From: Thermoanaerobacter thermocopriae JCM 7501
Lineage (GTDB): Bacteria; Bacillota; Thermoanaerobacteria; Thermoanaerobacterales; Thermoanaerobacteraceae
NCBI RefSeq assembly: GCF_001310975.1
Contig: NZ_BAZY01000005.1
Span: 1-64,000, forward strand
DNA length: 64,000 nucleotides
Reading direction: 5' to 3'
The notes under the pieces were generated by a model. That model was not told where the DNA came from and did no database searches. It worked only from the letters and a program-made list of their open reading frames with translations. Positions 1 through 11,091 of the stretch are shown here, one piece after another. The stretch's first letter is position 1, and every line of letters begins with the position of its first letter. The position numbers were made by a program, and so were the translations under genes.

Positions 1-49
1 AAATAAGAATAAAAAAAGGAGGAAATAACCTAGCTGGTAATGCCTTTTA

Positions 50-78
50 TTGACATACTGACAACTTTATTATATAAT
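50..78 (+). promoter_or_regulatory. Sigma-A type promoter of the opuC operon
   Basis: TTGACA at 50-55 and TATAAT at 73-78 are perfect consensus boxes separated by 17 bp. The ribosome site AGAAAGGAGG follows at 93-102, just before opuCA. Confidence 0.85.
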
Positions 79-112
79 ATAGGTTGTCACTTAGAAAGGA
101 GGCGTGGTAGCA

Positions 113-1225
113 TTGATAAGATTTGAAAATATAGTAAAAACATATGGAGAAACTGAAATATTAAAAGGAATAAATTTAGAAATAAAAGATAATGAATTGG
201 TGGTTTTGATAGGACCGAGTGGTTGTGGGAAAACCACTTCGTTGAAAATGATAAATCGCTTAATTGAACCAACTTCTGGTAAAATATTTATAAACGGCCA
301 AGATATTTCTCAGATAGACCCAATACAACTTCGCAGGAATATTGGATACGTGATTCAGCAAATTGGTTTACTTCCCCACATGACAGTAGGGCAAAATATA
401 GAATTAGTTCCTTTGCTTAAAAATTGGCCAAAAAAGAAGAGAATTGAAAGAGTAAAGGAATTAATGCATCTTGTAGGAATGCCTCCAGAAGAGTATATGA
501 ACAGATATCCAAAAGAATTATCTGGTGGGCAACAACAGAGGATAGGAGTTGCACGGGCTTTGGCTGCAGATCCAGACATCATTTTAATGGATGAACCTTT
601 TAGTGCCCTGGACCCTATTACAAGGTCTCAGTTACAAGAAGAACTTTTTGAATTGCAGCAAAAGTTGCAAAAGACCATTGTATTTGTAACTCACGACATG
701 GATGAGGCGTTAAAATTAGGTGACAGGATCTGTATAATGAAAGATGGAAAAGTAGTGCAATTTGATACTCCCGAAGAAATATTGAAAAATCCAGCAGATG
801 AATTTGTGGAGAATTTTATAGGGAAAAAACGAATGTGGATACAACCAGAGCATGTTTTAGCAAAAGATATTATGATTACCAATCCAATAAAGGCTCTTCC
901 TTCCAGGACTCTTGCACAAGCGATAGAAATTATGAGTAATAGTGGTGTTGACAGTATTTTAGTGGTTAATAAAGAAAATCAACTTTTAGGCATAGTAACA
1001 GCGGAGGATATAAGGGCTAATAAAAACACTGCAAAACGGATAGAAGAGATTTATACTCGAAATGTTTATACAGTCAAACCTGATGATTCAATTTTAGATG
1101 TTCTTAAATTAATGGCGCAAAAAAATATAGGATATGTACCAGTAGTGAATGAAAATAATTTGCTCCAAGGCTTGATCACGCGTAGTGCCCTGGTAAATTA
1201 TTTAGGTGCAAATTATGCAGAATAG
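113..1225 (+). CDS. opuCA: Osmoprotectant ABC transporter, ATP-binding subunit (OpuCA-like)
   Basis: This is the ATPase that powers uptake of glycine betaine, carnitine, choline or a related compatible solute. The Walker A motif GPSGCGKTT lies near residues 34-42, the signature LSGGQQQR near 136-143 and Walker B with DEPF near 160. Two CBS domains fill the last 120 residues (from about AKDIMITNP to the end); in this family they sense ionic strength. An in-frame GTG at 104 is only one base from the Shine-Dalgarno AGGAGG, whereas the TTG at 113 has a 10-base spacer and gives the usual family start MIRFEN, so I chose 113. It is the first gene of a three-gene operon. The substrate cannot be told from sequence alone. 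Confidence 0.92.
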   Translation: MIRFENIVKTYGETEILKGINLEIKDNELVVLIGPSGCGKTTSLKMINRLIEPTSGKIFINGQDISQIDPIQLRRNIGYVIQQIGLLPHMTVGQNIELVPLLKNWPKKKRIERVKELMHLVGMPPEEYMNRYPKELSGGQQQRIGVARALAADPDIILMDEPFSALDPITRSQLQEELFELQQKLQKTIVFVTHDMDEALKLGDRICIMKDGKVVQFDTPEEILKNPADEFVENFIGKKRMWIQPEHVLAKDIMITNPIKALPSRTLAQAIEIMSNSGVDSILVVNKENQLLGIVTAEDIRANKNTAKRIEEIYTRNVYTVKPDDSILDVLKLMAQKNIGYVPVVNENNLLQGLITRSALVNYLGANYAE

Positions 1226-1244
1226 GAAGGAGGACTTTTAAATA

Positions 1245-1883
1245 GTGTTGGCAGAATATATAAATTTTATGAAAGATAGAGCTGACGATATTTTAATTTT
1301 AACAACTCAGCATATTCAATTATCTGTTATGGCTCTGATTATAGCTATAGCTATAGGAGTACCATTAGGTATCTTGATTGCAAAATTTCCTTCAACTTCT
1401 TCATTTGTCATTGGATTAGCCAATGCTGTACAAGCAATTCCAAGTTTAGCTTTGTTGGGATTTTTGGTGCCTTTTTTAGGTATAGGCTCAACTCCTTCAA
1501 TAGTTATGATAGTTATGTATACACTACTACCAATTATAAAAAATACCTATACAGGTCTTGTCAATATAGATAAAGCTATACTCGAAGCGGGTAAAGGTAT
1601 GGGAATGACGGAGATACAATTAATGAGGATGGTGCAACTGCCATTGGCTTTACCTGTTATAATGGCAGGTATTCGAATAGCAGCTGTGACAGCCGTTGGT
1701 TTTACTACTTTGGCGGCGTTGATTGGAGCCGGTGGTTTAGGTCAATTGATTTACAGGGGGATATCTATGGTGAATAACCAGATGATACTAGCAGGTGCAA
1801 TACCAGCAATGATTTTGGCACTATTGATAGACTATATTTTACTTTTAGTAGAAAAGATAGTAACTCCAAAGGGAATAAAATAA
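1245..1883 (+). CDS. opuCB: Osmoprotectant ABC transporter, permease subunit (OpuCB-like)
   Basis: A 212-residue polytopic membrane protein with about five or six hydrophobic segments. The cytoplasmic coupling loop is recognisable around EAGKGMGMTE...LPLALP, the EAA-type motif that docks on the ATPase. It starts with GTG after the ribosome site GGAAGGAGG and lies 19 bases downstream of opuCA. Many Firmicutes have two permease genes (opuCB and opuCD); only one is present here, so the channel is presumably a homodimer. Confidence 0.9.
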   Translation: MLAEYINFMKDRADDILILTTQHIQLSVMALIIAIAIGVPLGILIAKFPSTSSFVIGLANAVQAIPSLALLGFLVPFLGIGSTPSIVMIVMYTLLPIIKNTYTGLVNIDKAILEAGKGMGMTEIQLMRMVQLPLALPVIMAGIRIAAVTAVGFTTLAALIGAGGLGQLIYRGISMVNNQMILAGAIPAMILALLIDYILLLVEKIVTPKGIK

Positions 1884-1902
1884 AAAAAGGAGGAGATTTT
1901 AA

Positions 1903-2817
<915 letters not shown>

Positions 2818-2830
2818 CAGCAGAAATGTA

Positions 2831-2866
2831 AAGCTTCCTGAATTTAGTCGGTCAGGAAGCTTTATT
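2831..2866 (+). terminator. Rho-independent terminator of the opuC operon
   Basis: A perfect 11-bp stem, AAGCTTCCTGA (2831-2841) with TCAGGAAGCTT (2852-2862), has a 10-base loop and ends in a T-rich run. Confidence 0.9.
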
Positions 2867-2897
2867 ATTTTATTTTAAGAATTAAAAATAAATTTTC

Positions 2898-2926
2898 TTC
2901 ACTTTATCAGTTCAATTTGATAAAAT
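2898..2926 (+). promoter_or_regulatory. Possible promoter of the citramalate-synthase-like gene
   Basis: TTCACT at 2898-2903 and TAAAAT at 2921-2926 are 17 bp apart. The -35 box is weak, so this is tentative. The ribosome site AAAGGGGGAT precedes the start at 2966. Confidence 0.4.
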
Positions 2927-2965
2927 ATGTACTATACATAGAAAAGGTATAAAGGGGGATGCATT

Positions 2966-4527
2966 GTGAAGAACCTACGCATATACGATACAACATTAAG
3001 AGACGGAGTTCAAGGACAAGGCATATCTTTTACTGTGGAAGATAAATTAAAAATAGTTAAAGCGCTTGATGAGTTTGGTGTGGCCTATATTGAGGCAGGT
3101 AACCCTGGGTCTAATCCTAAAGATATTGAATTTTTTGAAAGAGTTAAAAATATTAAATTAAAAAATGCTAAATTAATTGCTTTTGGTAGCACAAGAAGAG
3201 CAAATACAACTACCGAAGAAGATGCCAATGTAATTTCACTTTTAAATGCTGACACAGAGGTAGTAACTATCTTTGGCAAGTCATGGGATTTTCAAGTTAT
3301 AGAAATTTTGAAAACCACTTTAGAAGAAAACTTAAAAATGATTTATGATACAGTAAAGTTTTTTAAAGACAAAGGTAAGTCAGTTATATTTGATGCAGAG
3401 CATTTTTTTGATGGTTACAAACAAAATCCAGAGTATGCTTTAAAGACATTAGAAGTAGCATTAGAGGCGGGAGCAGACAGTGTATGCTTGTGCGATACAA
3501 AAGGCGGAGCTTTTCCTATGGAGGTTTATGAAATAACAAAAACTGTTGTGGATAAATTTAATACAGAAGTAGGGATACACTGCCATAATGATAACGGAAT
3601 GGCTGTTGCAGATTCCATAATGGCAGTTGAGGCAGGGGCAATACAAGTACAAGGTACAATAAACGGTTATGGTGAAAGATGTGGCAATGCGAATTTATGT
3701 ACCTTGGTACCGAATTTGCAATTACTTATGGGATATAAATGTGTGCCTGATGAAAATCTAAAACAATTGACTCATTTAGCGAGGTTTGTAAGTGAAATTG
3801 CAAATGTTGCTCACGATGAAAGAGCACCTTTTGTGGGAAAAAACGCATTTGCCCATAAAGCTGGAATGCATGCTGATGCTGTAAATAAAAATACTTATTC
3901 TTATGAACTGATTGACCCGTCTTTAGTGGGAAATAGCAGAACCTTTTTAATTTCTGAAGTTGCTGGAAGAGGAGCAGTTTTAAATGCTATAAACGAGATA
4001 GACCCAACCATCAAAAAAAATTCACCTGAGACAAAATTAATTCTTGATAGGCTAAAAGAAATGGAGTATTTGGGGTATCAATATGAAAATGCAGGAGGCT
4101 CATTAGAACTTTTGATAAGAAAAGTCCTTGGAAGATACAAGCCAGCCTTTAATTTAAAAGAATTTAAAGTTATTGTAAATGAACCTTCTGTCAATAGTGT
4201 TAATTCTTTTGCAATTATAAAGGTGGAAGTAGATGGAGTGGAAGAAATAGCCGCTGCGGATGGCGACGGACCAGTGCATGCTCTTGATAATGCTGTAAGA
4301 AGGGTTTTGGAGAGATTTATCCACAGATAAAAGAGATGAGGTTGACAGACTATAAAGTGAGGGTTTTGGATTCTAATTCTGCGACTGCTGCTAAAGTGAG
4401 GGTTATAATTGAGTCTACAGACGGAAAAGATTCTTGGAGCACGATTGGAGTTTCTACAGATATTATTGAAGCTAGTTGGAGGGCACTTGTTGATTCAATA
4501 GAATATAAACTAAATAAGGAGAATTGA
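2966..4527 (+). CDS. cimA: Citramalate synthase-like enzyme of the isopropylmalate synthase family (frameshifted)
   Basis: The family condenses acetyl-CoA with a 2-oxo acid. CimA makes (R)-citramalate from pyruvate, the first step of the threonine-independent isoleucine route. [12 protein letters not shown] at the N-terminus, [13 protein letters not shown] and [12 protein letters not shown] are the HMGL-like TIM-barrel signatures. The C-terminal regulatory domain ([11 protein letters not shown]...[14 protein letters not shown]) is in another reading frame starting around 4336. Reading with one extra T in the run at 4316-4318 gives [15 protein letters not shown], exactly what joins the two halves, so the total is about 520 residues, normal for the family. 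It stands alone between two terminators. CimA is preferred over LeuA because of the C-terminal domain and its size, but the substrate is inferred. Confidence 0.82.
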
Positions 4528-4534
4528 TTTATAT

Positions 4535-4604
4535 GCGGAGAAATTGACATAAGTTTATTAAGGTGTTAAAGTAAAAGTGAGCCTGTCAATATCTCCGCTT
4601 TTTT
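4535..4604 (+). terminator. Terminator after cimA
   Basis: A 14-bp stem with one mismatch, GCGGAGAAATTGAC (4535-4548) with GTCAATATCTCCGC (4585-4598), encloses a 36-base loop and is followed by six T. The loop is unusually long. Confidence 0.7.
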
Positions 4605-4622
4605 ATGAAAGGAGAGTACCTC

Positions 4623-5525
4623 TTGATAATAAGTGCAAGCAGGAGAACGGATATTCCAGCTTTTTACAGCGATTGGTTTTTTAAAAGAATTGAAGAAGGT
4701 TATGTTTTGGTAAGGAATCCTTTTAATTTTCATCAAGTCAGTAAAGTTTCTTTAAAGAAAGATGCAGTAGATGGCATTGTGTTTTGGACAAAAAATCCAG
4801 ACAAAATGATACCAAAATTGTATTTAATAGAGGACTATACTTATTATTTTCAATTTACTTTAAATCCTTATGATAAAAAAATAGAAAAAAAAGTGCCGGA
4901 AAGATCTTATGCCATTGAAGTTTTTAAGAGGTTGTCCAGAGAAATAGGGAAAAAACGGGTTATTTTAAGGTATGACCCTATTATTTTAACTAAGGAGTTT
5001 GATATAGATTACCATGTGAAAAATTTTAATGAGATAGTGTCTGAACTTTATAACTACACTTCAAAATGCATAATCAGTTTTGTGACTTTTTATCCTAAAG
5101 TACGTAAGAGTTTAGAAAGAATAGGTGCTTATGAGATAACCAAGAAACAAAAAATAGAAATTGCACACAGATTTTATGAAATAGCGAAAGAGCACTCAAT
5201 TCAACTTGAGACCTGTGCTGAAGAATTGGAGTTATCCTACTATGGTATAGAGCGTGCAAGATGTATAGATCCGGATTTAATAGGGGAACTTTCGGGGAAA
5301 AAGCTTAATGTAGGAAAAGATAAAAATCAAAGGAAGTTTTGTGGATGTGCAGAAAGCGTTGATATTGGCGCTTATGATACTTGTTTACATGGTTGTATTT
5401 ATTGCTATGCAAACAAGAAGACGAGTTCTATAAAAATAAATTTAAAGCAATATGATGTAAATTATCCATTGTTGTGTAGCAATTTGGTAGATGGAGACAT
5501 AGTAAAAGAGAGAAGTGGAGTTTAA
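4623..5525 (+). CDS. DUF1848 family protein
   Basis: The 300-residue protein begins MIISASRRTDIPAFYS, the hallmark of DUF1848, and carries FWTKNP. Near the C-terminus CGCAESVDIGAYDTCLHGCIYCYANK-like cysteines (CGC ... CLHGCIYCYA) resemble a metal or iron-sulfur site. The biochemical role of the family is unknown to me. I chose TTG at 4623 because AAAGGAG at 4608-4614 has an 8-base spacer to it; the in-frame ATG at 4605 overlaps that ribosome site. A weak AT stem (AATAACA 5551-5557 with TGTTATT 5568-5574) lies after the gene. Confidence 0.8.
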   Translation: MIISASRRTDIPAFYSDWFFKRIEEGYVLVRNPFNFHQVSKVSLKKDAVDGIVFWTKNPDKMIPKLYLIEDYTYYFQFTLNPYDKKIEKKVPERSYAIEVFKRLSREIGKKRVILRYDPIILTKEFDIDYHVKNFNEIVSELYNYTSKCIISFVTFYPKVRKSLERIGAYEITKKQKIEIAHRFYEIAKEHSIQLETCAEELELSYYGIERARCIDPDLIGELSGKKLNVGKDKNQRKFCGCAESVDIGAYDTCLHGCIYCYANKKTSSIKINLKQYDVNYPLLCSNLVDGDIVKERSGV

Positions 5526-5599
5526 AAGAAAAAATATTATTTGCTAGAATAATAACAAAAAGAATATTGTTATTTTGTGATAAATATTATCTAATGTTA

Positions 5600-5628
5600 T
5601 TGACTTTATACGAAGGCGGACTTATAAT
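5600..5628 (+). promoter_or_regulatory. Promoter of the ech-hyp hydrogenase operon
   Basis: TTGACT (5600-5605) and TATAAT (5623-5628) are 17 bp apart. The first operon gene starts 85 bases downstream, leaving a short leader with the ribosome site AAGAGAGGTG. Confidence 0.8.
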
Positions 5629-5712
5629 TATTTTAAAAAGGATATTAATTAGTTATAATCGTGTATACAATATGCAAGATTCAAACTAGTAAATTTTAAG
5701 AGAGGTGTTTTT

Positions 5713-7596
5713 ATGCAGTCTAATTTGCTGCTGCTAGGTACTATACTTCCTATTATAGCGGGTATTATTATTCTTTTTTTGAGACAACCTTTTATAAGAA
5801 AGGCTTTTATTGTAGTATCTTTAAGTGTAATCGTGGCGTTATCTTTGATTATGTTGACGACATTGAAAGTACCAGACGTTTTTAATTACACGACTTATTA
5901 CAATGTAATGGATTTGGCTATCAAAGTAGGGGATTTTGTTCTTTTGCTTTATGTGATTTATATTTCTTTTAAAATTAAAGAATGGAAAGCTACTTTTTTT
6001 GCGGTATTACAACTTGTTCCTTTAATATACTTTGAATTTTTTAGATTAAAAGAACATAAAATTGCGATGTTTTTTGTAGACGAACTCTCTATCATTATGA
6101 ATTTAATCATATCTATTGTTGGTTCTTTAATAACTATTTATGCTTTTGGATATATGGACCATCATGAAGAAGAAAAAAAAGTTTCTCCTACAAGACAGCC
6201 AAGGTTTTTTGCTATTATACTTGTATTTTTAGGAGCTATGAATGGGATAGTATTTTCAAATAATTTGATGTGGATGTATTTCTTTTGGGAAATAACTACA
6301 CTAAGTTCTTTCCTGTTAATAGGCCATGACCAGACTGAAGGGGCTATTAAAAATGCTTCGAGGGCATTGTGGATTAATATGATGGGAGCTTTGCCCTTTT
6401 ATTAGGTATAATATTTATCTATACAAACTACAATACAATTTCTTTAGTAGAAGTATTGAGTATAAAAGACGCTACTTATATACTTCTACCCATGTTTTTT
6501 ATAGCGTTTGCAGCATTTACTAAGTCTGCTCAACTGCCTTTTGAGAGTTGGCTTCTTGGCGCAATGGTGCTCCAACACCGGTTTCAGCGCTTTTGCACTC
6601 CAGTACAATGGTTAAGGCAGGTATATATATTCTACTGAGGTTTTCGCCACTTTTTAGAAGTACTTTGTTGAGCGACTTTATAGCAATATATGGTGCTTTT
6701 ACTTTTATAGCTACGGCTTTCCTTGCTGTAAGTCAAAGTAATGCTAAAAGGATATTAGCATATTCTACTGTGTCAAATTTAGGACTTATGATAGCAAGTA
6801 TCGGGCTTAATACTTCTGGCGCTATTGCTGCAGCTATATTGCTCTTGATATTCCATGCAGTGTCCAAAGCTTTGTTATTTTTGTGCGTTGGAACAATAGA
6901 GCAACACATTGGAAGTAGAAATATTGAAGACATGAAAGGCTTAATAAATAGGATGCCTGTAACAACAATAATAACTTTTATAGGAATTTTAACTCTTATG
7001 GCAGCGCCTTTGGGATGCTGGTTTCTAAATGGCTTATAATAGAAGTAGCAGCTAAGCAAATATTGATTTCCCTTATATTGGCGATAGGAAGTGCTTTAAC
7101 GGTCTTTTATTATACCAGATGGATAGGAAATCTTTTGTCAGGGACATATTTTAGCAAGCGCTCAGAAGAACGTATGAATTCCACAATCGGTATTTCTCTT
7201 TACAGCTTAACAGCTATAGCTATTGTGTTAAGTTTTATAGTTTCTAATCTTTATAACATGTTGGTGATGCCGCAGCTATTGACTATGAAAATGAATGTAG
7301 CACTAAAGGCTGTAAGAGGTTATTTATATACCTCAGCCGGTGGGTTTACTATATATCCAATTTTCATAACTCTTGGCATAGCAATTGTACTTTCATTGAT
7401 TTCTATAAGAAAGGCTTCAAGAATTGCGGCAAAAACTGTTCCCTATACGGCTGGTCTTAATTATATAGAGGAGAGTGGATATAATGTAAAGAATTATTAT
7501 TTTACGACTTTTACAAATGAGGGAACATTGACGAAATATTTTAATTATGTTTCCATTCTTTTAATTGCTGTGATTTTGGGAGGTGCCCTGTTATGA
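5713..7596 (+). CDS. echA: Ech hydrogenase membrane subunit EchA (NuoL/MrpA-like; three frameshifts)
   Basis: A large integral-membrane, antiporter-like subunit of the energy-converting hydrogenase, related to complex I subunit NuoL. It should move H+ or Na+ when ferredoxin is oxidised with H2 production. Hydrophobic segments run throughout. The conserved core KSAQLPFESWLL...APTPVSALLHSSTMVKAGIYLL-type stretch is split by frame changes. One missing base in each of TTTT 6397-6400, at G6569 and in TTT 7009-7011 explains all breaks. Restored, the product has about 628 residues, as expected for EchA. The gene overlaps echB by ATGA. Whether the breaks are real or errors cannot be settled here, but all are homopolymer deletions. 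Confidence 0.88.
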
Positions 7597-8445
7597 CTTT
7601 GTATAAAATTATAATATTTGTCATAGCAATAATGGTTGCTCCACTGATTGGTGGTTTTTTGTCTGGCATTGATAGAAAGTTAACCGCTCATATACAAGGA
7701 AGATATGGACCTCCCATTTGGCAACCTTTTTACGATGTAATAAAACTTTTGCACAAACAAAGACTATTAGTAAATGACTTTCAAGTGTTTTCAGCTTATA
7801 TGTATCTTTTGTCGGGGATTCTTTCGGTAGGACTTTTTGCATTAAAAACTGACCTTTTGATGATTTTATTTATAATGTCTGTAGGAGTTGTGTTTTATAT
7901 AGCAGGAGCTCTTTCGACAAAATCACCTTACAGCCAGGTAGGGGCGCAAAGAGAGCTTATGCAGATGCTGGGTTACGAGCCAATGCTTATATTTTTTGTA
8001 ATAGCAGTATACAACGTGACAGGAAGTTTTAATTTGGCACAAATAATGATTCATGCAGATTACTTTTGGATTTGCCGTTGATGTTTATATTGTTAGGCTT
8101 GGTATTGACAATAAAGTTAAAAAATCGCCTTTTGATTTATCAGCTTCAGAACATGCCCATCAGGAATTGGTAAGAGGTATTTTGACGGATTATTCGGGCC
8201 CGTATCTTGGTTTGATACAAATTGCAGATTGGTATGAGCTTGTGTTAATATTGGCTATGATTGCAATACTGTGGTCACAAAACCTTGCGATAGGTGCTCT
8301 TATTGCTTTAGCGACCTTTTTTGCGGATATAGTATTGGACAATATTAGTGCGAGAATGACAGTAAAATGGATGTTGGTTTTTAGCTGGAGCATAAGTATT
8401 TTGCTTACCATTGTAAATGTAGCTTATATATACTTTAGGAGATGA
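7593..8445 (+). CDS. echB: Ech hydrogenase membrane subunit EchB (NuoH-like; two frameshifts)
   Basis: The membrane subunit that anchors the hydrogenase module, homologous to NuoH of complex I. The motifs RKLTAHIQGRYGPP, KSPYSQVGAQRELMQMLGYEP and KSPFDLSASEHAHQELV are characteristic of this family; the last one corresponds to the quinone-site region of NuoH. The frame changes twice: one T is missing in TTT 8071-8073 and one A in the run 8119-8124. Restored length is about 284 residues, normal for EchB. Confidence 0.88.
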
Positions 8446-8450
8446 TTTGT

Positions 8451-8918
8451 ATGGGCTTAAAAGAGTTTATAGAAAAATCATTTAAAAAATCACCTTGGGT
8501 TATACACTATGACTGTGGCAGCTGCAATGGTTGTGACATTGAGCTTTTAAGTTGCATGACTCCTCTTTACGATATGGAAAGGTTTGGCATGGTCAATGTA
8601 GGCAATCCAAAACATGCGGATATTTTAGTTGTTACAGGTACTGTGAATCACAAGAATAAAGTGGTTTTGAAAAATATATATGACCAAATGCCAGAACCTA
8701 AAGTAGTAGTGGCAGTTGGGGTTTGTGCTGCTACAGGAGGTATTTTTAGGGAATGTTATAATGTTGTAGGAGGAGTAGATAAAGTAATTCCCGTGGATGT
8801 GTATGTGCCAGGTTGCCCCGCTAAACCCGAAGCAATTATAGATGGCCTGTACAAAGCTACTGAAATTCTAAAGGAAAAATATGATAAAATGGCAAAAGCT
8901 GAAGAGGTGTTAAAATGA
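8451..8918 (+). CDS. echC: Ech hydrogenase small subunit EchC (NuoB-like)
   Basis: The small subunit that carries the proximal [4Fe-4S] cluster. Conserved cysteines are visible in DCGSCNGCDIELLSC, GVCAATGG and PGCPAKPE, the NuoB/hydrogenase small subunit pattern. The in-frame ATG at 8442 overlaps the echB stop and has no spaced ribosome site; ATG at 8451 sits 9 bases after AGGAG, so I start there (about 155 residues). Confidence 0.93.
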   Translation: MGLKEFIEKSFKKSPWVIHYDCGSCNGCDIELLSCMTPLYDMERFGMVNVGNPKHADILVVTGTVNHKNKVVLKNIYDQMPEPKVVVAVGVCAATGGIFRECYNVVGGVDKVIPVDVYVPGCPAKPEAIIDGLYKATEILKEKYDKMAKAEEVLK

Positions 8919-9292
8919 TTAACAGTAGAGAAGTAAAAATTGATGAGATTGAAAAAGAAGCAAAGTATTACTATGATAATGGTTATAGATTTGTTACAGA
9001 AACTTGTCTGGAGGAAGATGGGAAATTTAAGATAATTTATACTTTTGCAAAAGAGTATGAACTGGAAAATTTTCATGTTTATGTAAATACGTCGGAAGAA
9101 GTTCCTAGTATTTCAAAAATATACTTTGCAGCTCTTTTAGTGGAAAATGAAATACAAGAGATGTTTGGCCTTAAGTTTAAAAATCTGGTTATAGATTTTG
9201 AAGGATTACTGCTTTTAGGTGAGTATTCTCCTATTTCTCCTCAGGCAAGTATAGAAATTATCAAAAAGAATAAAGGTGATAAAAATGAGTGA
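8915..9292 (+). CDS. echD: Ech hydrogenase subunit EchD (NuoC-like)
   Basis: A small soluble subunit of 125 residues matching the 30-kDa NuoC family, with the typical motif VENEIQEMFGLKF (compare the NuoC E-x-E-x-x-D-x-x-G region). It overlaps echC by ATGA and echE by 8 bases, so translation is probably coupled. Confidence 0.88.
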   Translation: MINSREVKIDEIEKEAKYYYDNGYRFVTETCLEEDGKFKIIYTFAKEYELENFHVYVNTSEEVPSISKIYFAALLVENEIQEMFGLKFKNLVIDFEGLLLLGEYSPISPQASIEIIKKNKGDKNE

Positions 9293-10367
9293 CAAGAGTA
9301 CTATACCATTTGGACCACAACATCCGGTTTTGCCAGAACCTATACATTTAAAACTTGTTGTTGAAGATGAAAAAGTTGTGGAAGCATATCCTTCTTTTGG
9401 GTATGTTCATAGAGGTCTTGAGATGCTGGCACAAAAAAAGGATGTCAATCAGATGGTCTATGTTGTTGAGCGGGTTTGTGGGATTTGCAGTGCAATGCAT
9501 GGCCAGGCCTATTGCCAAGGGGTAGAAAGCCTTTTAAACATAGAAGTTCCTGAAAGAGCAAAATATTTGAGGGTGATTTGGGCTGAACTTCACAGGATTC
9601 ACAGCCATTTGCTTTGGCTAGGCCTTATGGCTGATGCTTTTGGCTTTGAGAATCTTTTTATGTTAACTTGGAGAATACGAGAAAAAATCATGGATATTTT
9701 AGAGGCGACTTCTGGCAACAGAGTAATTATCTCTGTAAATATAATTGGCGGTGTAAGAAAAGATATAGATGGTGAGCAAGCAAAATGGATATTAAAAGAG
9801 CTTGACAAGATTGAAGAAGAACTTAAAGAAGTTAACAAAGTAGTAAGGAATAATTATACAATAAAACAAAGGACTGTGGGAATTGGCGTACTTACTAAAG
9901 ATGATGCGTATATTCTTGGAGCAACAGGTCCTGTGGCAAAGGGAAGCGGTGTTGCTATTGACATGAGAATGACAGGTTATGCTGCCTATGGCGATTTGGA
10001 CTTTGAACCTGTAACAGAGACTGATGGAGATACTTATGCTAGGACTATTGTGAGAATGAGAGAGATATTCCAGTCTATAGACCTTGTGAGACAAGCTATA
10101 AATAAAATGCCAGAAGGAGAAATTGCCATAAAGGTAAAGGGGAATTTGCCGGCAGGGGAAGTTATTTCAAGAGTTGAACAATCCCGCGGTGAAGTGTTTT
10201 ACTACCTTAAATCTAGCGGTGGGAAAAACTTGGAGAGGCTTAGAATAAGGACTCCTACTTTTGCAAATTTAGCCGCACTTTTAAAAATGTTGCCAGGAAG
10301 TTCACTAGCGGATGTGCCAGTATTGGTTTTAACTATTGACCCTTGTATAAGTTGTACTGAAAGGTAG
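9285..10367 (+). CDS. echE: Ech hydrogenase large subunit EchE, NiFe-binding
   Basis: The catalytic [NiFe] subunit. The N-terminal nickel motif is RVCGICSAMHG (the L1-type CxxC) and the C-terminal one is DPCISCTER, which ends the protein. Group 4 Ech enzymes typically lack the C-terminal peptide removed by a maturation protease in other hydrogenases; this fits the absence of a hyb/hya-type protease gene in the operon. ATG 9285 is preferred to GTG 9276 because the ribosome site AAAGGTGAT ends just before it. About 360 residues, intact. Confidence 0.95.
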   Translation: MSDKSTIPFGPQHPVLPEPIHLKLVVEDEKVVEAYPSFGYVHRGLEMLAQKKDVNQMVYVVERVCGICSAMHGQAYCQGVESLLNIEVPERAKYLRVIWAELHRIHSHLLWLGLMADAFGFENLFMLTWRIREKIMDILEATSGNRVIISVNIIGGVRKDIDGEQAKWILKELDKIEEELKEVNKVVRNNYTIKQRTVGIGVLTKDDAYILGATGPVAKGSGVAIDMRMTGYAAYGDLDFEPVTETDGDTYARTIVRMREIFQSIDLVRQAINKMPEGEIAIKVKGNLPAGEVISRVEQSRGEVFYYLKSSGGKNLERLRIRTPTFANLAALLKMLPGSSLADVPVLVLTIDPCISCTER

Positions 10368-10376
10368 GTGGTATAG

Positions 10377-10748
10377 ATGTTGGATATGCTTAAAAACGTC
10401 CTCAGCAATCTTATCCACAAACCTGTTACAAGGAAATACCCTTTTGAAAAGAGGGAGCCTTTTGAAAGAGCGAGAGGACATATAAAGAATGACATAGACA
10501 AATGCATTTTATGTGGTATATGCCAAAGAGTCTGCCCTTCTAATTGCATACAGGTAAATAGAAAAGAGGGTAAATGGGTTTTTCAACCCTTTGAATGCGT
10601 AATTTGCGGTGCGTGTGTTGAAAATTGCCCAACGAAATCATTAAAAATGGAGGCAGAATATAGAGCTGTATCCAATGAAAAATATGAAATAGTTCACAAA
10701 AAGGAAGCTAAGAATCCTCCCACCAAGGATAAAAAGGAAGTGGCATAA
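10377..10748 (+). CDS. echF: Ech hydrogenase polyferredoxin subunit EchF
   Basis: A 123-residue iron-sulfur protein with two [4Fe-4S] motifs, CILCGICQRVCPSNC and CVICGACVENCP. It resembles NuoI and passes electrons from ferredoxin to EchC. It completes the six-subunit Ech set and is followed without a gap by the maturation genes. Confidence 0.94.
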   Translation: MLDMLKNVLSNLIHKPVTRKYPFEKREPFERARGHIKNDIDKCILCGICQRVCPSNCIQVNRKEGKWVFQPFECVICGACVENCPTKSLKMEAEYRAVSNEKYEIVHKKEAKNPPTKDKKEVA

Positions 10749-11090
10749 GTGCATGAATTGTCTGTAACGCAGAGTCTAGTGGACATGGTATTGGAGGAAG
10801 CACAAAAAAGAGAGATAAAAAAAGTTACAAAAGTTACCATTGTCATAGGAGAGCTTACTGGTCTTGAAAGCGAAAGTATACAATTTTACTTTGGTGTATT
10901 AAGTGAAAATACAGTGGCAGAAGGAGCTGAATTAGTTTTTAAAAAAATAAAGGCACAGTTTAAGTGTGGACAATGTGGCAACATATTTGAACGTGTAAAT
11001 TTTACTTTCAATTGCCCTGTGTGCGGTTCGACAGGAGTATTAGTGGACAAAGGAAAAGAATTTTATATAGAAAGCATAGAGGTGGAGTAG
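10749..11090 (+). CDS. hypA: Hydrogenase nickel incorporation protein HypA
   Basis: A 113-residue nickel chaperone starting MHELSVTQS, whose His2 is the family nickel ligand. The zinc site is CGQCG ... CPVCG in the second half. The start codon is GTG immediately after the echF stop. It delivers nickel with HypB to the EchE active site. Confidence 0.95.
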   Translation: MHELSVTQSLVDMVLEEAQKREIKKVTKVTIVIGELTGLESESIQFYFGVLSENTVAEGAELVFKKIKAQFKCGQCGNIFERVNFTFNCPVCGSTGVLVDKGKEFYIESIEVE

Positions 11091-11091
11091 T

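Noticed and set aside
104-112. GTG 104 as start of opuCA
   Set aside because: It is one base from the Shine-Dalgarno sequence; TTG 113 has correct spacing and gives the family N-terminus.
6397-8124. Programmed frameshifting in echA and echB
   Set aside because: The breaks need one added base at five different places, lack shared slippery sites or stimulators, and match the error pattern seen all over the window.
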